DNA of 64,000 nt from Pseudomonas graminis (GCF_001705435.1 NZ_MDEN01000059.1:186001-250000); one strand, 5' to 3'; shown: positions 18,009 through 27,884, numbered from the stretch's first letter. Numbers and translations: made by a program. Notes: a model not told the origin generated them from the letters alone.

Positions 18009-18842
18009 ATGCAACACGAACCCCACGCCCACGGCATCAACATGTCGGCCCTGGGTCGCAAGCGCCAGGTGCTGGATCTGGCGAACGAAGCCGTTGCGCT
18101 GGAAGTGCCGGGGCTGGATCTCTTCTATGGCGAGAAGCAGGCGCTGTTCGACATCCGGATGAACATCCCGAAACAACGCGTCACCTCGTTCATCGGGCCG
18201 TCCGGCTGCGGCAAGTCCACGTTGCTGCGCACCTTCAACCGCATGAACGATCTGGTGGACGGCTGTCGCGTTCAGGGCGAGATCAAGCTCTATGGCCACG
18301 ACATCTACACTAAAGGCGAGGACGTCGCCGAGTTGCGTCGCCGGGTCGGCATGGTCTTCCAGAAGCCCAATCCGTTCCCCAAGACCGTTTATGAAAACGT
18401 GGTTTACGGGCTGCGTATTCAAGGCGTGAACAAGAAGCGCGTGCTCGACGAAGCCGTCGAATGGGCGTTGCGCGGCGCCGCACTGTGGGACGAGGTCAAG
18501 GACCGCCTGCATGAGTCGGCGCTCGGACTTTCCGGTGGTCAGCAGCAACGTCTGGTGATCGCCCGCACCATCGCCGTCGAACCTGAAGTGCTGCTGCTCG
18601 ATGAGCCGTGCTCCGCGCTCGACCCGATTTCGACCCTGAAAGTCGAAGAGCTGATCTACGAACTGAAATCCAAATACACCATTGTGATCGTTACCCACAA
18701 CATGCAGCAGGCCGCGCGCGTGTCGGATTACACCGCGTTTCTGCACATGGGCAAGGTGGTCGAGTACGGGGACACCGATACGTTGTTCACCAATCCGACC
18801 AAAAAGCAGACTGAAGACTACATAACCGGTCGTTACGGCTAG
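18009..18842 (+). CDS. pstB: Phosphate ABC transporter ATP-binding protein
   Basis: PstB powers phosphate import. In the 277-residue protein the Walker A motif GPSGCGKST is at 63-71, the signature LSGGQQQR at 174-181 and Walker B VLLLDEP at 194-200. The ATG at 18009 follows GGAGAGAG. An ATG 39 bases upstream lies in the repeat and is rejected. PstB also participates in phosphate signalling to PhoR through PhoU, whose gene follows after 51 bases. Confidence 0.96.
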   Translation: MQHEPHAHGINMSALGRKRQVLDLANEAVALEVPGLDLFYGEKQALFDIRMNIPKQRVTSFIGPSGCGKSTLLRTFNRMNDLVDGCRVQGEIKLYGHDIYTKGEDVAELRRRVGMVFQKPNPFPKTVYENVVYGLRIQGVNKKRVLDEAVEWALRGAALWDEVKDRLHESALGLSGGQQQRLVIARTIAVEPEVLLLDEPCSALDPISTLKVEELIYELKSKYTIVIVTHNMQQAARVSDYTAFLHMGKVVEYGDTDTLFTNPTKKQTEDYITGRYG

Positions 18843-18893
18843 CACGTGTTTCGTCAGCCTTGAACCACCGCGCAATCAATCGGACGGACACTC

Positions 18894-19652
18894 ATGATCA
18901 AAGACAGCCATACACATCACATCTCCCAGCAGTTCAACGCTGAACTGGAAGAAGTTCGCAGCCACCTGCTGGAAATGGGTGGTCTGGTCGAGAAGCAGGT
19001 CAACGACGCCGTTACCGCGTTGATCGAAGCCGACTCGGGCCTGGCCCAGCGAGTGCGCGAGGTGGACGACCGCATCAACCAGATGGAGCGCAACATCGAT
19101 GAAGAGTGCCTGCGCATTCTGGCCCGTCGTCAGCCTGCTGCCTCCGACCTGCGTCTGATCATCAGCATCTCCAAGTCGGTCATCGACCTTGAGCGTATCG
19201 GCGATGAGTCCACCAAGATCGCCCGCCGTGCGATTCAGCTGTGCGAGGAGGGTGAGTCGCCGCGCGGTTACGTCGAAGTGCGCCATATCAGCGATCAGGT
19301 GAGCAAGATGGTGCGCGATGCACTGGACTCGTTCGCTCGTTTCGATGCCGATCTGGCGTTGTCCGTTGCGCAGTACGACAAAAATATCGACCGCGAGTAC
19401 AAGACGGCGCTGCGTGAGCTGGTCACCTACATGATGGAAGATCCGCGTTCGATCTCCCGCGTGCTCAATGTGATCTGGGTGCTGCGTTCGCTGGAGCGCA
19501 TCGGTGACCACGCGCGGAATATCTCCGAACTGGTCATCTACCTCGTGCGCGGTACCGACGTTCGCCACCTGGGCCTCAAGCGCATGCAGGAAGAAGTCAA
19601 AGGTCTGACCGCCGAAAGGATTAATGTTCTGGACGCGCCTGACGATAAATAA
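18894..19652 (+). CDS. phoU: Phosphate signalling regulator
   Basis: PhoU links the Pst transporter to the PhoR kinase and represses the Pho regulon when phosphate is plentiful. The 252-residue protein is all-helical with two PhoU repeats. Each has the metal-cluster type motif: ISKSVIDLERIGDESTKIAR and NVIWVLRSLERIGDHARNIS. It is the last gene of the pstCAB-phoU unit and is followed by a strong terminator. Confidence 0.96.
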   Translation: MIKDSHTHHISQQFNAELEEVRSHLLEMGGLVEKQVNDAVTALIEADSGLAQRVREVDDRINQMERNIDEECLRILARRQPAASDLRLIISISKSVIDLERIGDESTKIARRAIQLCEEGESPRGYVEVRHISDQVSKMVRDALDSFARFDADLALSVAQYDKNIDREYKTALRELVTYMMEDPRSISRVLNVIWVLRSLERIGDHARNISELVIYLVRGTDVRHLGLKRMQEEVKGLTAERINVLDAPDDK

Positions 19653-19663
19653 GATTGCCTGAG

Positions 19664-19694
19664 AAAAAACGCCTGGCGACCGCCGGGCGTTTTT
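19664..19694 (+). terminator. Terminator of pstCAB-phoU
   Basis: A 9-bp stem (ACGCCTGGC at 19669-19677 with GCCGGGCGT at 19682-19690, one G-T pair) is extended by flanking A and T runs and ends in TTTTTG. Confidence 0.88.
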
Positions 19695-19825
19695 GTTTCT
19701 CCGGTCTGCCCGTATTTTTTCAAGTCACCCGCGAATAAAAGTCCCGGTGTCGTCAAACAGTTTGGCAGCTGGCCGCCCGCCAGCGAATGCTCGCCTTTGC
19801 GGTGAACACGCCATCAGGAGCGTCG

Positions 19826-20731
19826 ATGAGTAAAGTCAGTGTATTGGTGGTGGATGACGCACCGTTCATCCGTGATCTGGTCAAGAAAGGACTGCGCAAC
19901 GCGTTTCCAGGCGTCGCGCTGGAAGACGCCGTCAATGGCCGCAAGGCGCAAGTGCTGTTGAGCCGTGAAGTGTTCGATCTGGTGTTGTGCGATTGGGAAA
20001 TGCCCGAAATGTCCGGGCTGGAATTGTTGACCTGGTGCCGCCAGCAGGAAAACCTGAAGACCATGCCGTTCATCATGGTCACCAGCCGTGGTGACAAGGA
20101 AAACGTCATCCAGGCGATCCAGGCCGGCGTATCGGACTTCATCGGCAAGCCGTTCACCAACGAACAACTGCTGACCAAGGTCAAAAAAGCGCTGCACAAG
20201 GTCGGCAAGCTCGATGCCTTGATGTCCAGTGGTCCGGCCCGCGCCAATGCGGCGTTTGCCAATGACTCGCTCAGCGCTTTGACCGGTAATCGCCCTGAGG
20301 TCGTCAATACGGCACCCGCTGCTTCGGCGGCATCGCAGGCGGCTCAGCCTGCGGTCCAGCCAATGGCCAAGGCTGCTCCAGCCGCTGCACCGACGGGTCG
20401 TGGTCAGGGTCAGTTGCGTCTTCCGAGCGGGAACCAGCCCTGTGTGATCAAGGCGCTGACGCTCAAGGAAGCGTCGCTGCTGGTCCGCCGTGGCGAGGTG
20501 CTGCCGCAGATCCTGGAGAGCGCCGTGCTCGATCTGGAACAGGGTGAAAACGCCGAGGTCGCGCGTCTCAACGGCTATCTGCACGCGATTGCCGCCTTCG
20601 AGCAGAAGCCCGACAGCGACTGGCTGCAGGTCACTTTCCGCTTCGTCGACAAGGACACCCAGAAGCTCGATTACCTCTCGCGCCTGATTGCCCGTGGCAC
20701 TGCGCAGAAGCATTTCGTGCCGGGTGCCTGA
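19826..20731 (+). CDS. Response regulator with a C-terminal PilZ-like domain
   Basis: The 301-residue protein has a CheY-like receiver (residues 1-125) with Asp9-Asp10/11, phospho-acceptor Asp56 in LCDWEMP, and Lys in IGKPF. A low-complexity Ala/Pro linker (about 155-195) follows, then a C-terminal domain that begins RLPSGNQPCVIKAL and looks PilZ-like. No cognate kinase is adjacent. Its position after phoU matches, as I recall, an uncharacterised two-component regulator next to the pho genes of P. aeruginosa. The ATG at 19826 has AGGAG upstream. Whether it binds cyclic-di-GMP is uncertain because the RxxxR motif is not clear. Confidence 0.8.
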   Translation: MSKVSVLVVDDAPFIRDLVKKGLRNAFPGVALEDAVNGRKAQVLLSREVFDLVLCDWEMPEMSGLELLTWCRQQENLKTMPFIMVTSRGDKENVIQAIQAGVSDFIGKPFTNEQLLTKVKKALHKVGKLDALMSSGPARANAAFANDSLSALTGNRPEVVNTAPAASAASQAAQPAVQPMAKAAPAAAPTGRGQGQLRLPSGNQPCVIKALTLKEASLLVRRGEVLPQILESAVLDLEQGENAEVARLNGYLHAIAAFEQKPDSDWLQVTFRFVDKDTQKLDYLSRLIARGTAQKHFVPGA

Positions 20732-20775
20732 TCCGCTGCCACGTCAGGGGTGCTGATTTTCCGGCGAGTGCTCAC

Positions 20776-20886
20776 TATGTGGGAGCAACCGGGGTGGTGC
20801 TCCACCTTGCTCGCGAAGAGACCGGTAAATCCGCTAAATTTGCAGCGGCCGGGAGTCCATCTTCGCGAGCAAGCTCGCTCTCACGC
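20776..20886. repeat. REP-like palindrome pair of a second family
   Basis: TGTGGGAGCAA...CACCTTGCTCGCGAAGA (from 20777) and TCTTCGCGAGCAAGCTCGCT (from 20861) are inverted relatives. This 'CTCGCGAGCAAG' family differs from the GGCTTTAGCCGGGAAG family elsewhere in the window. The remaining 20887-21038 shows nothing beyond the likely promoter region of the peptidase gene. Confidence 0.75.
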
Positions 20887-21038
20887 TACCTAGCATAGAA
20901 TTTGCAATTCCGATCGCGCCCCATGCTGACGCGATTTCCTTGACGCTTCGTCTATTACCGATTGATTCGGATGAGTCCAATTGCGTCGGCATCGCTGTTA
21001 GGCTGGGCGCCAATCGTCCACTCACCAGGTCTATCCCG

Positions 21039-21947
21039 ATGTTAGAGCGCGTGCTGGTTGTCTGTGCCTTACTGCTGGCGACGCAGACCGCCGGGGCAGT
21101 CACGATCTATCGGTTCACCGATGCCAATGGCGTGGTGTCGTTTACCGACCAGCCCGTGCGTGGCGCGCAAGTGATGAAGCTTCGCGAGCGCATGGTCGAG
21201 CGCATCGACAGCCAGGTGCGCCTGAGCGTCAAGAAAGCCAATGGCAGCGACAGCCTGTACGTGCGAAACGACCTTTACGCACCCGTGGAAGTCGAGCTGC
21301 GTCTGGCCGGGGTGAAGAACGTGGTGGGGGTGTCCGACCAAGTCATTCGCCGCACCATCGCGGCGCGCAGCAACGAACGCCTCATCGCCCTCAGCCCGCA
21401 AGTCGCCAGCAAGGCCATGACCTACAAGCCCAGTCTGCGATCGATCGTTGGCGACCCACAGCGGGGCGTCTCGGCGAGTGGATTTGCCTATCGCTATCCG
21501 TTGCCGTGGGTGGGCGGGCCGTTTCGCATCAGTCAGGGTGCCAACGGGTCCTACAGCCACATAGGTGCCAAGAGCCGCTATGCGATCGACATTGCCATGC
21601 CTGAAGGCACGCAAATCATCGCTGCGCGAGGCGGTACTGTGATCAAAACCGAAAATGCCCAAACTGGCCGAGGCGCCAATCCGTCCGGCAACTTCGTGCG
21701 CATCCTGCACGACGACGGCACGATGGGCGTTTATCTGCATTTGCAGCAGGGATCGGTGAGCGTCAAGGAAGGCCAGCATGTGGCAGTGGGCGCGCCGCTC
21801 GGGCGCTCCGGCAACACCGGCAACAGCACCGGCCCGCATTTGCACTTCGTGGTGCAGCGCAATGTCGGGCTGGCGCTGGAGTCGATCCCGTACGAATTCT
21901 CGCAACCGGTCCAGAGCCTGCCCAACTTCGCGATTGGCGGGAATTGA
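21039..21947 (+). CDS. M23-family peptidoglycan metallopeptidase with DUF4124 N-terminus
   Basis: This 302-residue exported protein has a signal peptide (residues 1-20), a DUF4124 segment (VTIYRFTDANGVVSFTDQP) and a C-terminal LytM/M23 domain. The zinc ligands are His174 and Asp184 in SHIGAKSRYAID plus the second His of PHLHF (267-269). All expected metal ligands are present, so it is probably an active endopeptidase acting on cell-wall cross-links or on another periplasmic substrate. The ATG at 21039 is chosen because it starts the signal peptide. Confidence 0.88.
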   Translation: MLERVLVVCALLLATQTAGAVTIYRFTDANGVVSFTDQPVRGAQVMKLRERMVERIDSQVRLSVKKANGSDSLYVRNDLYAPVEVELRLAGVKNVVGVSDQVIRRTIAARSNERLIALSPQVASKAMTYKPSLRSIVGDPQRGVSASGFAYRYPLPWVGGPFRISQGANGSYSHIGAKSRYAIDIAMPEGTQIIAARGGTVIKTENAQTGRGANPSGNFVRILHDDGTMGVYLHLQQGSVSVKEGQHVAVGAPLGRSGNTGNSTGPHLHFVVQRNVGLALESIPYEFSQPVQSLPNFAIGGN

Positions 21948-21968
21948 TCATCTGCTCTGACGGGCAGT

Positions 21969-23309
21969 TCAATCCAGCTTGAGCACCTTTGCCAGCACGA
22001 TCTTCGGGCCTTTCATCTTTTTGATGATGATGCGCAGGCCTTCGACTTCCATGACTTCCTCTTCCTCAGGCACGCGCTTGAGGCTGTCGTAGATCAGGCC
22101 TGCCAAGGTTTCGGCTTCCACGTGGTCCAGATCGATGCCCAGCAGGCGCTCGACCTTGAACAGCGGCGTGTCCCCGCGTACCAGCAGCTTGCCCGGCTGA
22201 TAAGCCAGGATCCCGCGCTCGGCCTTACGGTGTTCGTCCTGGATATCGCCCACCAGCACTTCCAGCACGTCTTCCATCGTCAGATAGCCGATGATCTTGC
22301 CGTCAGCTTCTTCAACCAGCGCAAAGTGCGCGCCGCCCTGACGGAACTGCTCCAGCAGACGCGACAACGGCATGTGCTTGGAGACGCGCTCCAGCGGCCG
22401 CGTGAGCTCGGCGAGGTTGAAGGACTCGGGAAGGTGATCCAGTGCCGCCAGCTCCAGCAGCAGGTCCTTGATGTGCAACAGACCCACGAACTCGTTGCGG
22501 TCTGAGTCGTACACCGGGTACCGGCTGAACTTGTGCCTGCGGAACATCGCGAGGATTTCCTTGAGCGGGGCGTTGAACTCCAGCGAGACCATGTCTTCGC
22601 GGGAGTTGGCCCAGTCCACCACTTCCAGTTCGCCCATTTCCACAGCGGAGGCCAGCACGCGCATGCCCTGATCGCTGGGGTCCTGACCGCGGCTTGAGTG
22701 CAGGATCAGCTTGAGCTCTTCACGGCTGTAATGATGCTCGTGATGAGGGCCGGGCTCGCCTTGGCCAGCGATGCGCAGAATGCCGTTGGCACTGGCGTTG
22801 AGCAGGTAAATGGCCGGGTACATCGCCCAGTAGAAAAGGTACAGCGGCACCGCGGTCCACAGCGACAACAGCTCGGGCTTGCGAATGGCCCAGGATTTCG
22901 GCGCCAGTTCACCCACCACGATGTGCAGGTACGAAATCATGAAAAAGGCGCTGAAGAACGACACGCCTTTGACGACTTCAGGCGACTCCACGCCTACCGT
23001 CTCGAGCAAAGGGGCCAGCAAGTGCGCGAACGCCGGCTCACCGACCCAGCCCAGACCCAGCGACGCCAGCGTAATACCCAGCTGGCAAGCCGACAGGTAA
23101 GCATCGAGCTGACTGTGAACGGTGCGCAGAATGCGTCCGCGCCAGCCGTTGTTGTCGGCGATGGACTCAACACGAGTCGAGCGCAGTTTGACCATGGCGA
23201 ACTCGGCCGCAACGAAGAATCCGTTGAGCAGAACCAACACCATTGCGAAAAGAATCATGCCGAAATCGGCGAAGAGTGAAGCCAGGCTGATACCAGGGGA
23301 AGGGTCCAT
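21969..23309 (-). CDS. CNNM/CBS-domain membrane protein (hemolysin C-like family)
   Basis: The 446-residue protein has a DUF21/CNNM membrane domain (residues 1-200, with LLNGFFVAAEFAMVK), two CBS domains (about 215-340, FSRYPVYDSDRNEFVGLLHI and IIGYLTMEDVLEVLVGDI) and a C-terminal CorC/HlyC domain. Members are implicated in magnesium and cobalt efflux or homeostasis. The older 'hemolysin' label has no support in the sequence. It faces the M23 gene tail to tail. Confidence 0.9.
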   Translation of the reverse strand: MDPSPGISLASLFADFGMILFAMVLVLLNGFFVAAEFAMVKLRSTRVESIADNNGWRGRILRTVHSQLDAYLSACQLGITLASLGLGWVGEPAFAHLLAPLLETVGVESPEVVKGVSFFSAFFMISYLHIVVGELAPKSWAIRKPELLSLWTAVPLYLFYWAMYPAIYLLNASANGILRIAGQGEPGPHHEHHYSREELKLILHSSRGQDPSDQGMRVLASAVEMGELEVVDWANSREDMVSLEFNAPLKEILAMFRRHKFSRYPVYDSDRNEFVGLLHIKDLLLELAALDHLPESFNLAELTRPLERVSKHMPLSRLLEQFRQGGAHFALVEEADGKIIGYLTMEDVLEVLVGDIQDEHRKAERGILAYQPGKLLVRGDTPLFKVERLLGIDLDHVEAETLAGLIYDSLKRVPEEEEVMEVEGLRIIIKKMKGPKIVLAKVLKLD

Positions 23310-23409
23310 GATGGGGTTTTGCAGGTTCCGTTTTGAGGTGTGGAATGAAACAAGCCCTCACAATTGGAGGGCACAAGGGACGCAATTTAGCGGCTATCTA
23401 CAGGCTTGC

Positions 23410-24711
23410 CTAGGCTTTGGTCATCTGCGCCGGGGCAAAGTTGCAGATAAACACACTGCCCTTGCCGGGGACGCTGTTGATTTCCAGTGCCGCACGGTGG
23501 CGCAGCAGCACGTGCTTGACGATCGCCAGGCCCAGGCCTGTGCCGCCGGTGTTTGACGCGCGGCTGGAGTCGACGCGGTAGAAGCGCTCGGTCAGGCGCG
23601 GAATGTGTTTGCTGTCGATACCGATGCCGGAGTCCTGCACGCTCAGGTGGGCGCCACGCCCGTCACTCCACCAGCGGACGCGGATCTTGCCTTCAGCCGG
23701 CGTGTATTTGACCGCATTGAAGATCAGGTTGGAGAACGCGCTGCGCAACTCCGCCTCGCTGCCCTTGAGGCTGACGTCGCTTTCCAGCTCCAGGGTAATC
23801 TGCTGGTTCTTGTCTCCTGACAGGGCCTGAGCATCATTGGTGATGCTTTGCAGCAGCGACGACACGGCCACGGGCTGGTTGTCGGACGGGTAATCGGTGG
23901 CTTCCAGCTTGGCCAGCAGCAGGAGGTCGTTGAGCAACGTCTGCATGCGTCCGCCTTGCTGATGCATTTGCTGCAACGCACGGACCCAGCGCGGGTTCAC
24001 GTCCTCGACGTTATCCAGCAGCGTCTCCAGATAGCCGCAGATCACCGTCAATGGTGTGCGCAGCTCGTGGGACACGTTGGCGACGAAGTCTTTGCGCATC
24101 TGCTCCAGCTGGTGCATGCGCGTCACGTCGCGCACCAGCATCAGATGCTCGTTGTTGCCGTAGCGGGTGATCAGCATCTGAATGCGCAGGCGGTCATTGA
24201 CCGGCGAAGGAATCTCCAGCGGTTCGGCGTAGTTGGCGTGGGCGAAGTACTCCTTGAAGCGCGGATGGCGGACCAGATTGGTTACGGGTTGCCCGCTGTC
24301 CTGGGGCGTCTTCAGGCCCAGCAAGGTTTCTGCCGCGCGGTTCCACCATTCCAGGTTGCCGTCGCTGTCGAGCATGATCACGGCATCTTTCAGCGCGGCA
24401 GTGGATTCCTGAACACGGTCGATAACTGCTTGCAGGCGGCCACGCACGCGCTGGTCGCGTCGTTGCAGATGGTAAATGCTGTCGAAGACTTCCCCCCACA
24501 AGCCATAGCCATCGGGTGGCGGCTCGTCGGGTTTGTGATGGCGAAGCCAGTCATGCAGGCGTAGCAGCTGTTTGAGGGTCCAGGCCAGATACAGCCCCAG
24601 ACCGATTGCCAGACACCCGCCGTAATGCCCGCTGATCAAACCGGCCAACAGCGAGGCTGTGACCAACATCAGCAAGTGCCGGATCAGGGTGCCATGCCAG
24701 TTGTGATTCAA
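23410..24711 (-). CDS. phoR: Phosphate-sensing histidine kinase
   Basis: PhoR phosphorylates PhoB when phosphate is scarce. The 433-residue protein has two N-terminal membrane helices (about 12-48), a PAS domain (about 95-200), the H box FVANVSHELRTPLT with His215, and the ATPase motifs N (FSNLIFNAVKYT) and G (GGTGLGLAIVKH). The start appears to be TTG at 24711, directly after an in-frame stop and with AAGGA upstream; it gives MNHNWHGTLIRH, which resembles family N-termini. It lies 48 bases after phoB on the same strand. Confidence 0.95.
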   Translation of the reverse strand: MNHNWHGTLIRHLLMLVTASLLAGLISGHYGGCLAIGLGLYLAWTLKQLLRLHDWLRHHKPDEPPPDGYGLWGEVFDSIYHLQRRDQRVRGRLQAVIDRVQESTAALKDAVIMLDSDGNLEWWNRAAETLLGLKTPQDSGQPVTNLVRHPRFKEYFAHANYAEPLEIPSPVNDRLRIQMLITRYGNNEHLMLVRDVTRMHQLEQMRKDFVANVSHELRTPLTVICGYLETLLDNVEDVNPRWVRALQQMHQQGGRMQTLLNDLLLLAKLEATDYPSDNQPVAVSSLLQSITNDAQALSGDKNQQITLELESDVSLKGSEAELRSAFSNLIFNAVKYTPAEGKIRVRWWSDGRGAHLSVQDSGIGIDSKHIPRLTERFYRVDSSRASNTGGTGLGLAIVKHVLLRHRAALEINSVPGKGSVFICNFAPAQMTKA

Positions 24712-24759
24712 TTAACGCGTCCTTGTCTTCAGCGGTCTGAATCGCTGCCAAAAGCGTTT

Positions 24760-25449
24760 TCAGCTTTTGGTGGAGAAGCGGTAGCCAGTACCGCGGACGG
24801 TTTGTACCAGATTTTCGTAAGCCTCGCCGAGGGCTTTGCGCAGACGCCGGATGTGGACATCCACGGTGCGCTCTTCCACGTAGACGTTTCCGCCCCAGAC
24901 CTGATCGAGCAACTGCCCGCGGGTGTAGGCGCGTTCCTGGTGGGTCATGAAGAATTGCAGCAGGCGGTATTCGGTCGGGCCCATCTCGGCAGGTGTGCCG
25001 TCGATGGTCACGCGGTGGCTGATCGGGTCCAGCAGCAGACCGCCCACTTCGATCGGCGATTCGCCATCGTTCGGGGCAGCTCGCCGCAGCACGGCCTTGA
25101 GCCGGGCGACCAGTTCGCGGGGAGAAAAGGGTTTGGTGATGTAATCATCGGCGCCGACTTCAAGACCCTGGATCTTGTTGTCCTCCTCGCCTTTGGCCGT
25201 GAGCATGATGATCGGGATGTCACCGGTCAGCTCGTCACGCTTCAAACGACGGGCCAGCTCAATGCCGGATGTACCGGGCAGCATCCAGTCCAGCAGGATG
25301 AGGTCCGGCTTGCGGTCGACAATCACGGCATGGGCCTGTTGCGAATTCTCAGCCTCAATGCAGTCATAGCCAGCCATTTCCAGCGCGACGGCAATCATTT
25401 CGCGTATGGGTGCTTCGTCGTCGACGATCAGAATGCTCCTGCCAGCCAT
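24760..25449 (-). CDS. phoB: Phosphate regulon response regulator
   Basis: PhoB activates the Pho regulon by binding PHO boxes such as those at 12684 and 13886. The 229-residue protein has a receiver domain with Asp54 as phospho-acceptor ([10 protein letters not shown]) and an OmpR-type winged helix. The latter contains [20 protein letters not shown] and [17 protein letters not shown] box at 25504-25521 suggests autoregulation. Confidence 0.96.
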   Translation of the reverse strand: MAGRSILIVDDEAPIREMIAVALEMAGYDCIEAENSQQAHAVIVDRKPDLILLDWMLPGTSGIELARRLKRDELTGDIPIIMLTAKGEEDNKIQGLEVGADDYITKPFSPRELVARLKAVLRRAAPNDGESPIEVGGLLLDPISHRVTIDGTPAEMGPTEYRLLQFFMTHQERAYTRGQLLDQVWGGNVYVEERTVDVHIRRLRKALGEAYENLVQTVRGTGYRFSTKS

Positions 25450-25503
25450 GCCTCGAACCTCTTGTCATTTAACTGTCTTGGGGCGCATTAGATAACGGAA
25501 TTA

Positions 25504-25521
25504 TTGCAGTCGTGTGACAGG
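25504..25521 (-). promoter_or_regulatory. PHO box of phoB
   Basis: Read on the minus strand, CTGTCAC-ACGA-CTGCAAT approximates two PhoB repeats with the correct 4-base spacer. It lies 55 bases upstream of the phoB start. It could also influence the divergent gene at 25620. Confidence 0.7.
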
Positions 25522-25619
25522 TTAGTTCGCGCTAGGCGTATTCGCCGGTCTAGGGCTAAGCTGGGGACTTGTCCTACAAGAAATGTCCATACAACGACAA
25601 ACAAGAAGAGGATTCATCC

Positions 25620-26000
25620 ATGGCTAAAATTTCTTCTGCTCTGATGCGCCTTTTGGCGGCAGCAGCGTTGGCATCTTCCGGGATGGCATTCGCTGCCGCG
25701 CCCGCGATGACCAGTGACGGCATGCTCACCGACCACAAAGGCATGACCCTTTACACCTTTGATAAAGACACCTCGGCAGGCAAGTCCGTTTGCAACGATC
25801 AGTGCGCAACCAACTGGCCGCCGCTGACTGCCATGGCCAGCGACAAGCCTGAGGGCGACTGGACCATTATCAAGCGCGATGACGGTGCTTCGCAGTGGGT
25901 TTACAAGGGCAAGCCGCTGTACTTCTTCAAAAGCGATAAGGCCGCTGGCGACAAAACCGGCGACGGCAAGGGCGACGTCTGGCACATCGCCAAGCCATAA
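25620..26000 (+). CDS. Secreted Lipoprotein_15 (COG4315) family protein
   Basis: This 126-residue protein has a signal peptide (residues 1-24, ending AFA) and two copies of the family motif Y-x-[FWY]-x-x-D (YTFDKD and YFFKSD), separated by SVCNDQCATNWPPL. It lacks a lipobox, so it is probably periplasmic or secreted. The family has no established function. It is divergent from phoB with a PHO box between them, which allows but does not prove phosphate control. Confidence 0.8.
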   Translation: MAKISSALMRLLAAAALASSGMAFAAAPAMTSDGMLTDHKGMTLYTFDKDTSAGKSVCNDQCATNWPPLTAMASDKPEGDWTIIKRDDGASQWVYKGKPLYFFKSDKAAGDKTGDGKGDVWHIAKP

Positions 26001-26036
26001 TCTGATCGCTTAAAGCGCTGCGTGCGTCCGAATTGG

Positions 26037-26927
26037 TCAGCGCAGCGCGTAGTCCGCCACGATCCCGACAAAAATCGCCAGCCCCGCCCAATGGTTGTGC
26101 AGAAAGGCCTTAAAACAGGCTTGCGGGTCTTTGTCCCGCGTCGACCAGAACTCCCAGGCGAAGCATCCCGCCGCTACCAGCAGACCGATGAAGAAATACA
26201 GGCCCAGCTCGAAGCGCGCACCCGCCAGCATCAGGCAAAACAACGCCAGGCATTGCAGCGTGAGGATGATCACCCGATCCGCATCGCCGAACAGCACGGC
26301 GGTGGATCTCACGCCGATCTTCAAGTCGTCCTCGCGATCCGTCATCGCGTAATACGTGTCGTATCCCACCGTCCACAGCAGATTGGCGATGTACAGCAGC
26401 CAGGCGGCAGCGGGCAGCTCGCCGGTCTCGGCGGTGAACGCCATCGGCATGCCCCACGAGAACGCGGCACCCAGCACCACCTGCGGGTAATAGGTGTAGC
26501 GCTTCATGAAGGGGTAAGTGGCTGCAAGAGCAAGCCCGCCGAACGACAGCCAGATCGTCGTCGCGTTGGTGAACAAGACCAGCACAAAGCTCGCTCCCAC
26601 CAGTACCGCGAACAGGATCAGCGCTTCTTTTGACGTCACCCTGCCGCTGACCAAAGGCCGCTGCTCGGTGCGTTTGACGTGGCCGTCCACCTTGCGGTCA
26701 GCGAAGTCGTTGATCACGCAGCCCGCCGCGCGCATCAGGAACACGCCGACGACGAAAATCAGCAGCGTGCTCAGGGATGGCGAGCCTTTGCCGGCAATCC
26801 AGACGGCCCACAAGGTGGGCCACAGCAACAGATAAATGCCGATGGGCTTGTCGATGCGCGTGAGCTGGATGAAGTCCCAGGCGCGCGGGTGCAGACGGTT
26901 CAGGGATTTGAGCAACGACAGGTACAT
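26037..26927 (-). CDS. ubiA: 4-hydroxybenzoate polyprenyltransferase
   Basis: UbiA prenylates 4-hydroxybenzoate in ubiquinone synthesis in the inner membrane. The 296-residue protein has about eight helices and both Asp-rich motifs for the Mg-diphosphate: NDFADRKVD (first) and [13 protein letters not shown] (second). The ATG at 26927 overlaps the ubiC stop by one base (TGATG), so the genes are translationally coupled. Confidence 0.96.
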   Translation of the reverse strand: MYLSLLKSLNRLHPRAWDFIQLTRIDKPIGIYLLLWPTLWAVWIAGKGSPSLSTLLIFVVGVFLMRAAGCVINDFADRKVDGHVKRTEQRPLVSGRVTSKEALILFAVLVGASFVLVLFTNATTIWLSFGGLALAATYPFMKRYTYYPQVVLGAAFSWGMPMAFTAETGELPAAAWLLYIANLLWTVGYDTYYAMTDREDDLKIGVRSTAVLFGDADRVIILTLQCLALFCLMLAGARFELGLYFFIGLLVAAGCFAWEFWSTRDKDPQACFKAFLHNHWAGLAIFVGIVADYALR

Positions 26928-27514
26928 CAGCGGCCCTCTTGAGCATGCAGTGGAGCGTTGGGTTCGATGGCACGCCATGCAGTGGGCAGAAACACTTCCG
27001 CTACCAGAATGCTCAAGTTCCCTCGGCTGAAACAGGAGCGGCGTCCCCACAAGCCCTGCTGTGCGTCCGTCTCGGGCAGCCATTGCGCAGGATAGCGGCA
27101 GACCTGCAGCGGGCCGCGGGCGAAGGCTTCATCGCTGAACAGTAACTCGCCCAGTGACCGGGTGCCGAGTTCGTCCATGTGCAGGCCATCCTGCTCCAGC
27201 GCGCGGCGAGCGGCGACACTGCGGGCAAACACCCATCTTTCATTGCGGCCCAGCAGGTAGACCTCACGCACCCAGCCTTCGCTGCCCTCAGGCAATTGCA
27301 GCGCGGCGCATTCATCGTCACGCAGGGGCTGCCAGCCTTCGAACTGCGGTTCGACGCAAAAATGGTCGTCAGAGAGCCGGGTCAGGCGTCGGGTCAAGGA
27401 ATCTTCGTGGAAAAGCCACTCAAGAACGGCGGTCGAGGGTGCTCCGATCAATTGATCGCGCAAAAGCCACTCGGGCGCTGGAAATGCAGGGGTTTGCTGG
27501 ATCACGGGAGACAA
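26927..27514 (-). CDS. ubiC: Chorismate--pyruvate lyase
   Basis: UbiC removes pyruvate from chorismate to give 4-hydroxybenzoate, the UbiA substrate. The protein has up to 195 residues and shows the family features WVREVYLLG (Arg that binds the product carboxylate) and the C-terminal [10 protein letters not shown] with the catalytic Glu. The start is uncertain: TTG at 27514 opens the frame, and a GTG at 27505 is also possible, with no strong ribosome binding site for either. Confidence 0.92.
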   Translation of the reverse strand: MSPVIQQTPAFPAPEWLLRDQLIGAPSTAVLEWLFHEDSLTRRLTRLSDDHFCVEPQFEGWQPLRDDECAALQLPEGSEGWVREVYLLGRNERWVFARSVAARRALEQDGLHMDELGTRSLGELLFSDEAFARGPLQVCRYPAQWLPETDAQQGLWGRRSCFSRGNLSILVAEVFLPTAWRAIEPNAPLHAQEGR

Positions 27515-27608
27515 ACACAGGCGGCAATCGAGGCGGCGAGCTTAGCATGATTGCGATTTTTGACCGACGACCGGAGCACCCACCCGTTTGCGCCGACGCC
27601 CCCGACGC

Positions 27609-27746
27609 CTTCCCGGCTAAAGCCAGTCCACCTGGCGATGCGCGGAGTATTCGTGGGACCTGCTTCAGCCGGGAAGAGGCCGGTGTGAGCACCCTCGATT
27701 TCGCGGTGAGGCCACTGACGCCTTCCCGGCTAAAGCCAGCTCCCAC
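27609..27746. repeat. Cluster of three REP palindromes
   Basis: Three copies of the CTTCCCGGCTAAAGCC family lie at 27609-27632, 27653-27676 (inverted) and 27722-27746. Together they fill most of the 370-base gap between ubiC and the rubredoxin gene; nothing else is seen there apart from a likely promoter region. Confidence 0.85.
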
Positions 27747-27884
27747 TGGAAAGTACACGCGTTGTACATCAATGAAACTTGCGTCATGGCGCTGTGATCA
27801 GTAAAAGGCCTGACCCATTCGATAAACTTCGCGACGACAGCGGAGCGTCCGGGACGTCTAGCGTGAAACCAAGAGAACCGAACG

